From Styela clava (taxonomy: Eukaryota; Chordata; Ascidiacea; Stolidobranchia; Styelidae), in contig NC_135255.1 of assembly GCF_964204865.1 (NCBI RefSeq), positions 22,659,135 to 22,723,134 of the forward strand: a DNA stretch of 64,000 bases. The letters run 5' to 3'. The stretch's first letter is position 1. Each line of letters begins with the position of its first letter. Positions 57,637 through 64,000 of this stretch are shown one piece after another. Both the position numbers and the translations under genes were made by a program. The notes beneath the pieces are model-generated. The model did not search any database. It was not told the DNA's origin and saw only the letters and a list, made by a program, of their open reading frames with translations.

Positions 57637-58052
57637 CCGGTCTCATGTAGTTTCGTACCTGACGTACTTCTAGTAGGCGTAGCATAACAATTTTTTCACA
57701 TATCAATCCTATCCCCCACCTGACCTCACCATCCAAAAATTATGTCACTACGACATCACAGTGACGTAATAGAGGCCTTCAAACTGTCATCCAAGACACG
57801 CAGACGAGAACCCGAAATCGAACAGCCATTTCTCTCGTTTTCTCGATGAGAGAGATCGCAGACTTAGTCAGTTCTTTATCGTCGGCGTCGATGCCATTTC
57901 GGGCGATCGTACGAGTATTTGGCAAGCTCTATGACGTGATTGTGATGTAGTTTTTGGATGACGTAGTCAGGTGAGGGTTAGAATTGGCATGTCGAAAAAT
58001 TGTTATGCTACGCCTACTAGAAGTACGTTAGGTACGAAACTACTCGAGACCC
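57637..58052. mobile_element. MITE with about 58-bp terminal inverted repeats
   Basis: A 416-bp element. The left arm begins CCGGTCTCATGTAGTTTCG and continues CGTACCTGACGTACTTC and AGGCGTAGCATAAC; the right arm is its inverted copy over about 58 bp, ending CTACTCGAGACC. GGCCCAG flanks both sides (57630-57636 and 58053-58059). A second inverted level is visible inside (GTGACGTAATAG against CATGACGTGATTG-like). The superfamily is uncertain. Confidence 0.7.
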
Positions 58053-58135
58053 GGCCCAGACTGTCTCCTAAAGATGGGGTTTGGATTCACTGCCATAATT
58101 GATGTATTTTAATTTGGGGCCATGAATTTGTCATC

Positions 58136-58390
58136 ACCGTAGCGGTATCCTATGGATGGGATTACTTGGCCAGTTATTTGTTTTAGATGCCTGGACTTGG
58201 GCATGTAGGGAGACGTAAACTTCCAAAAAAACAACGGTTACATGAACGATTTTACCGCAGACAGTAATAGGTACCGGTACGGTAAGGGTAGTTATCCCCA
58301 CAGCACAGGATACGAACCCACCTGAGGTGCGATGGCTAGCGCATTCCTAATGCCGTACGGTAACGCTTAGCACGATGCCCGACATCACTG
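58136..58390 (-). repeat. diverged SINE copy
   Basis: On the minus strand it preserves TCGTGCTAAGCGTTACCG near the tRNA-like head and traces of the SINE body (TAACTGGCC, CAAGTCCAGGCATC). It lies 170 bp from a better copy at 58562-58885. Confidence 0.5.
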
Positions 58391-58561
58391 AGCCGGACAT
58401 GCAAAACAGAAACAGTCTTGTCAATCTTGTATTCGCATACACTGCCGTACGGATAGCGGTGATCGATCGCCGAACCAAATACATAAAAGCGAGAGAGACG
58501 TTAGATTAACTCTACGATGATAATATTTCGCGCAGCTACGCTCCAATACCTCCATCTAGCG

Positions 58562-58885
58562 GCAGGATAGGATAGGATTTACATAGTTATCCCGGAGGAG
58601 AGGAGAGCCGATGAGACCACGGCCTTCCATCCGGTTAACATTCCATGTCGGGTATGGGATTAGTTAGGTATTTTTTGTTTTTCGGAAGCATGGACTTGAT
58701 GATGGAAAAAGCCATAACCGACCAGCGGTTACGTGAACCACCCAACGGCGGCGAGGAGTCCAGCAATCCTCTCGCACATGACCATCCCCGCATGGGAATG
58801 GGAACTGCGAACTGACGCAGAGGTGCAGCGGTGGGCGTGTTCCTAACGCTTAGCACGATGAGCCACACCGCCGCGCATGGTCGAG
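58562..58885 (-). repeat. tRNA-derived SINE with head
   Basis: On the minus strand the head reads GTGTGGCTCATCGTGCTAAG (A-box region), and about 55 bases later AGTTCCCATTCCC (a mutated B-box). The common SINE body follows, and the copy ends at ATCCTATCCTGCC (tail). This copy shows the tRNA ancestry best. Confidence 0.7.
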
Positions 58886-59167
58886 GCGTACTGAACTTGG
58901 GCAGAACATTTTTATATTTTTTTTTATATCGTATTGGTGCATATTTAAGATAGATAGCGGGATGATTTACTTTGAATTTCGGCCTAGCACAGAAAGTTGT
59001 AATACAATCCATTCTTAATTGTAATACAATCATACAGGACGGATAAGCAGCAGGTATTAATTGCTGTAAGAATTTTGGCTATCATTAAGATATCCCGCTT
59101 ATCCATTGCTTCATTCATATTACAAATTCCACTCCGCCTCCTTACTTTATTATCTATAGCCTACACC

Positions 59168-60059
59168 AGGGGTTCTCAAACTTTTGGTGTTGCGGAGCCC
59201 CTGAAAAGGTTGACCATTATTCGCGGAGCCCTAAAGAAATGTTAAAATTGTAGCTTTCCGATAAATATTCCCGAGTAAGTTAAAAGTACTTAACTTAATT
59301 TAAAGGCTAAACCTTTTTTTAATGGGGTTAATGCAAGTCATAAATAAATCAAAATTTCAAAGATAAATTATATATACTCTTACTAAAGCTGTAAATTTGA
59401 CACTTGACAAACATATTAATAAACTAGGGGTCGAATCTTTTCCCTTTTGACATTTTCGGAAGTCGTATTTTGCCCAGATCTTGTGATTTTTCTTAACGGC
59501 GATATCTTGCTTAATAATAATCTCGAGTGCAAAAGAACAAATCAAGTTTGACAAATTCCAAGATCGCAAAAATACGACTCCAATTTATTCATAGGTGGCA
59601 GTTTATCACGTATTTTATGTTATTTTAGAATAGTATTCCTTCATTTTAGTAATCCTAATAGTAATCTCGAATGAAACTTGAGTAACTATGAGTACAATTG
59701 AATTATTACGACGAGACACTTTAAATGCTCGCATCGGCCATACATTGAATATTTTACGCAACAGAAATCTCGTTATCCGTTTTTTATAATCGCAAAGAAT
59801 GTTGCGCGGAAATTTCCGATTCAAATCCCCACCTCTTGAGAATCCTGGCTGCGCTCCAGCTTATAAATAATGTCATTTTTTGATTCCGCCTCTTTGCCAT
59901 ATTTCGAGGCTATAATGTTGTCAAATTTTATCAAAGCTGTTATTGTTTCTTTGAACAGTTACAAAACTAGTCATTATTTTAAAAAGTAATCGGATAGCTC
60001 ACGGAGCCCCTAGGTTTCTCTCGCGGAGCCCTGGGGCTCCGTACGGAGCACTTTGAGAA
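59168..60059. mobile_element. hAT non-autonomous element, CAGGGGTTCTCAAAC end
   Basis: An 892-bp element from AGGGGTTCTCAAACTTTTGG to GAGCACTTTGAGAA, with subterminal GCGGAGCCC words inside both ends. The flanks CCTACACC (59160-59167) and CCTACAGC (60060-60067) form a 7/8 target duplication. No transposase frame is seen. Confidence 0.8.
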
Positions 60060-60345
60060 CCTACAGCGTTATCATGCTGATATATTTTCCTATATGCCAG
60101 GACCATCGAACAGCATTCTGTGTCATGTGGTTCCCACACGGAGTTTGCTAATTTAATAATGCGATATCTCAACTGTTAATTCTACTGCGAAGGGATAATG
60201 GGTTGAGTTGTTGCCACCTGACTACGCCTGTAAATTTAGGGTCACCATATTTGAAGCAAAATTCCGGACAGTGCATGACTATTTTCATGACCTCGTAGTA
60301 AAAAATATGCGCACAGTACGAAATAACAATGTTCTGTATTAGCAG

Positions 60346-60831
60346 CAGTGGCGTAGCATCGAGCCCCGCGGTCGCGGGAGGGCCCACAGCGCAAAGGGGC
60401 CCAAGCGGTTAAAATTTAGAAATTTAAGCCGCAAAACCAACAGCTGTATTGCAAAACCAATAATGCACATTTTATAACGTTGATGTTAGTTCTGCTCAAA
60501 TCGTTTTGTTACGTGCAATGCCAGGGAGTCGTCGATTTTCGGCGTCCTGTGGTTTGATCGCACCGGCAAAATTTCGAAGGCTGTCAGAATGATGTCGAAA
60601 GCAAAACCTCTCAGTGGCGCACAGAAACGCAGAAAAAGGGCAGATGAAGAAGCACGTATGAAAACAATTGAAGTGACCAAGATAAACGGCAAATATAGGT
60701 TACCATGCCTTTTAATAGCGACATGTTATGCGTTTTGGCGAAATGAAAAAAATAGTTGTTTTAGCTTATTTATGGTCATTTCCACGAAATATTTTTGCAG
60801 GGGGGCCCACGAGCGTCTTGCTACGCCACTG
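60346..60831 (+). mobile_element. internally deleted hAT element
   Basis: A 486-bp element with perfect 12-bp inverted ends CAGTGGCGTAGC / GCTACGCCACTG. It is flanked by the exact 8-bp duplication ATTAGCAG (60338-60345 and 60832-60839). It keeps the beginning of a transposase frame (60589-60700) and the 3' terminus; most of the gene is gone. Its right part is repeated at 62458-62607 by a segmental duplication. Confidence 0.92.
60589..60700 (+). pseudogene. hAT transposase N-terminal fragment
   Basis: The frame opens MSKAKPLSGAQKRRKRADEE and continues for about 35 residues before turning into unrelated sequence. The SGAQKRRKR start is typical of the hAT/ZMYM-type transposase group. Only the N-terminus remains, so no activity is possible. 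Confidence 0.6.
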
Positions 60832-62457
60832 ATTAGCAGTGTGCACAGTGCGATTGCAGATGCAGTAAAATTCCGGATTTCGGACATTTGAGCATTTTTT
60901 GAATTCTTCCCGGACGCAAAATTTAACCCTTAATTCCGGTCATGTCCGGAATTTTCCGGACGGTATGACAACCCTATGCTAGTTAACCAATTTTACGTCT
61001 CTCTTCACCTCGTAGTATTCACTATATGTGCATTTTCTCATCTTCTTAAACCAGGGCTTAAGTTCTAGTTTTGCTACACTGTCTACAGGTTAATATTTAA
61101 AAAAAAACAATACCCTTCCACCAAACTTTCACAATTATTAGAAAAATAAAACTTTGTGTTCCCCAACCATTTATCGGGCGCCATCAGTGATGATTATATC
61201 CGAAAGTTTTGCCAAAGACAAGCCAAGACACTTGTTTTTTTTATATCAGAGCTCCCAAACAAATCAATGCCTCTAGTCGTGCCCTTAATTGGGACAATAG
61301 CTGCGAACTCTTCGGTAATTTCAAAATCATCGTTAACCTCTCGAAGATCGCCGAGCAGTAGACTTGATGGTAGTGTTTTCGTCAAACGCCAAGGAATACG
61401 GTGAAAACGTTTCCGCTGTAGAATTTCTAAGCTCTTCAACACGGTCTGTTTTAACAGGCTTATTTTTGCAAATACCTCTTTTTGGACACGTAGTGGACAT
61501 AGCGATCGTTTAAATATTATGTTGTTGTGGTTGTTCTTGTTCTTTGACACGTTTTTAAAAAGTCGCTTTTTTCTTTGATTACTGGACCAATTGCTTTGAA
61601 ATTTTCAGTGGTTGAAGATAAAAATTTTCTTCAGAAGGCTATTACTTTTTTTTTTGCTTTGACGTCATCAAAATTATTGCCATTAGGTGTCCATATATTT
61701 TTGCAAACACCTATTTTATTTCAATACATTCCTAAAGGAGTTTTTATCTGAGAATGGCTTCGATTGCTTTGCGATTATTTCTGCCACCAGGTAGCTCTCC
61801 TTCACTCTGATTTTTTCACTTTAGCTTGTCTTAGCGCCGAAACATCAAGGATATTATTGTATGTTCGTACCACGTCTAAACGCACAGTATTGGCAATTAT
61901 TACTTTTGCCCCAACCATGTTTGATCAAGTAGTATTTGGGTAGTTATACATTTAAAGGAGAGACTCCGTGATAAAATAGAAGAAGATTGTCTCACAGATC
62001 AGATAAGATCATATATAGAGTAATAAAAGACCAAGTGCGTAAGTGACTATGGCACCTTTATTTATCGATATCTCCTCCCAGTTGGTTTCGATTCAAAATG
62101 GCACTCACGGCTCGTTTGAAAGGGCTGGCAGAGCGCATTTCAGAAAAATAAACTTATCGTTTGTATCAAATCTTTATATACTACATCACTCGAAAAATAG
62201 TTTTGCTCATTTTTTTATTTAATCGCAAAAAATACAGCGCGGGCCACTGGAAATGCTTCTGCGGGCCAGACCTGGCCCGCGGTCCACCCTGTCCTACACA
62301 ATGAACGGCTAAATATTGGAGAAGAACAACAACACTTTTTCAAAATGTAGGGTTGCTTAGAAGTCCCCAAAACCCCAGTAGCGAGTTGAGTCAAGTCGCG
62401 CACTGACTTATGTCTCATTAGCGGTTAGTTGATGACAAGTCCAGAGGCCTTAGCCTT
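60682..62457 (+). repeat. tandem segmental duplication, unit 1
   Basis: A 1,776-bp unit. It starts ATAAACGGCAAATATAGG inside the hAT element 60346-60831 and ends GCCTTAGCCTT. Unit 2 follows directly in the same orientation. The content is non-coding: the hAT 3' end, the outer hAT right end, AT-rich sequence, and a GGGCCAGACCTGGCCCGCGG block at about 62255-62282. Confidence 0.88.
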
Positions 62458-63752
62458 ATAAACGGCAAATATAGGTTACCATGCCTTTTAATAGCGACAT
62501 GTTATGCGTTTTGGCGAAATGAAAAAAATAGTTGTTTTAGCTTATTTATGGTCATTTCCACGAAATATTTTTGCAGGGGGGCCCACGAGCGTCTTGCTAC
62601 GCCACTGATTAGCAGTGTGCACAGTACGATTGCAGATGCAGTAAAATTTCGGACATTTGAGCATTTTTTAAATTCTTCCCGGACGCAAAATTTAACCCCT
62701 AATTCCGGTCATGTCCGGAATTTTCCGGACGGTATGGCAACCCTATGCTAGTTAACCAATTTTACGTCTCTCTTCACCTCGTAATATTCACTATATGTGC
62801 ATTTTCGCATCTTCTTAAACCTTCTTAAATCTTCTTAGTTCTAGTTTTGCTACACTGTCTACAAGTTAATATTAAAAAAAAAGCAATACCCTCCCACCAA
62901 ACTTTCACAATTATTAAAAAAATGAAACCTTGTGTTTCCCAACCATTTATGCGGCTGTAGAATTCCCAAGCTCTTCAACACGGTCTGTTTTAACAGACTT
63001 ATTTTTGCAAACACCTCTTTTATTTCAATACATTCCTTAAGGAATTCTTAATCTGAGAATGGCTCCGATTGCTTTGCGATTATTTATGCCACCAAGTAGC
63101 TCTCTTTCACTTTAGCTTGTCTTAGCGCCGAAACATCAAGAATATTATGTATGTTCGTACCACGCCTAAACGCACAGTATTGGCAATTATTACTTTTGCC
63201 CCAACCATGTTTGATCAAGTGGTATTTGGGTAGTTATACATTTAAAGGAGAGACTCCGTGATAAAATAGAAGAAGATTGTCTCACAGATCAGATCATATA
63301 TAGAGTAATAAAAGACCAAGTGCGTAAGTGACCCTGGCACCTTTATTTATCGATATCTCCTCCCAGTTGGTTTCGATTCAAAATGGCACTCACGGCTCGT
63401 TTGAAAGGGCTGGCAGAGCGCATTTCAGAAAAATTAACTTATCGTTTGTATCAAATCTTTATATACTACATCACTCGAAAAATAGTTTTGCTCATTTTTT
63501 TTATTTAATCGCAAAAAATACAGCGCGGGCCACTGGAAATGCTTCTGCGGGCCAGACCTGGCCCGCGGTCTACGGGTTAGACGACCCTGTCCTACACGAT
63601 GAACGGCTAAATATTGGAGAAGAACAACAACACTTTTTCAAAATGTAGGGTTGCTTAGAAGTCCCCAAAACCCCAGTAGCGAGTTGAGTCAAGTCGCGCA
63701 CTGACTTATGTCTCATTAGCGGTTAGTTGATGACAAGTCCAGTGGCCTTAGT
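62458..63752 (+). repeat. tandem segmental duplication, unit 2
   Basis: A 1,295-bp unit highly similar to unit 1. Two deletions of roughly 240 bp each account for most of the size difference: one after CAACCATTTAT (about 62950) and one at TTTTTGCAAACACCTCTTTT (about 63003). It contains a truncated copy of the hAT 3' end and its right target duplication (62608-62615). Unit 2 has CTACGGGTTAGACGACC near 63570, which unit 1 has lost. Confidence 0.88.
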
Positions 63753-64000
63753 CTCCTAAACGCTGTTTTAGCGCACACATGTACCCTAGTCGGGAGTTTT
63801 ACTCCCTGTTAATTTGTCGTCGCCTGAACAACATGTCAGAAAACCGGTGACCTAAAAACTCAGAATTGAAAATATAGACAAACATTTCAACTATGTACAA
63901 TTATTTATTCAAAATGAAAGAAGTTTCTACGTTTACGTGATGTTTTAAATCGAAATAATCAAATTCTAACAGGCTAGTTTATAAAAAGTGTTACATTTGT
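63753..64000. other. end of window, nothing identified
   Basis: About 250 bp after the duplication. No gene, RNA or bounded repeat is visible. Confidence 0.4.

Larger units (their letters stand above)
60238..60975. mobile_element. outer hAT-like element, split by a nested hAT
   Basis: The left end AGGGTCACCATATTTG and the right end CGGTATGACAACCCT are imperfect inverted repeats, and both sides carry AATTCCGGAC / GTCCGGAATT words. It is interrupted by the hAT element at 60346-60831. Confidence 0.6.

Noticed and set aside
60589-60891. 100-residue frame as an intact gene
   Set aside because: Only the first 35 or so residues look like a hAT transposase. The rest crosses the element end and non-coding sequence.

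Overview
This is a eukaryotic, animal genomic window. It is AT-rich, its genes have GT/AG introns, and the sequence between exons is crowded with small transposons. I can support eight protein-coding genes. Motile-cilium genes (EFHC1 and DNAAF11 families) and animal-type BORCS5, SMIM8, GET1 and KLHL9/13 homologues point to an invertebrate metazoan. A tunicate or other invertebrate deuterostome is my best guess, but that is inference; nothing here fixes the species.

Layout. 1-2586: transposon relics. 2587-9185 (+): the 3' part of a gene for a mucin-like single-pass membrane protein. 9186-19679: a gene desert of hAT, mariner, SINE and Helentron-like repeats. 19680-31196 (+): a complete 12-exon KLHL9/KLHL13-type Cullin-3 adaptor. 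31197-34388: space between convergent genes. 34389-44708 (-): a complete 12-exon EFHC1-like axonemal protein that stops before the usual EF-hand. 45621-46958 (-): intronless DNAAF11 (LRRC6). 48621-50106 (+): two-exon BORCS5. 50195-51853 (+): intronless SLC30A9, only 88 bp after BORCS5. 56184-56687 (-): intronless GET1 (WRB). 57085-57393 (-): intronless SMIM8. 57394-64000: repeats, ending in a 1.78-kb imperfect tandem duplication.

How the genes relate. DNAAF11 (dynein arm preassembly) and EFHC1 (doublet microtubule protein) are tandem on the minus strand, a small motile-cilium neighbourhood. BORCS5 and SLC30A9 are so close that a shared transcript is plausible. SMIM8 and GET1 are also co-oriented. 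Four of the five genes between 45.6 and 57.4 kb have no intron, in contrast to the intron-rich KLHL and EFHC1 genes next door.

The most striking non-genic signal is a family of about 13 short hAT-type MITEs. Most have recognisable 8-bp target-site duplications (exact in seven copies), and their terminal inverted repeats carry a motif resembling a YY1 site. Other families show clear boundaries too: several other hAT MITEs, a TTAA-flanked piggyBac-type MITE pair, mariner-type MITEs, tRNA-derived SINEs, and a Helentron-like (DINE/HINE-type) element with a GTCT microsatellite and subterminal inverted repeats.
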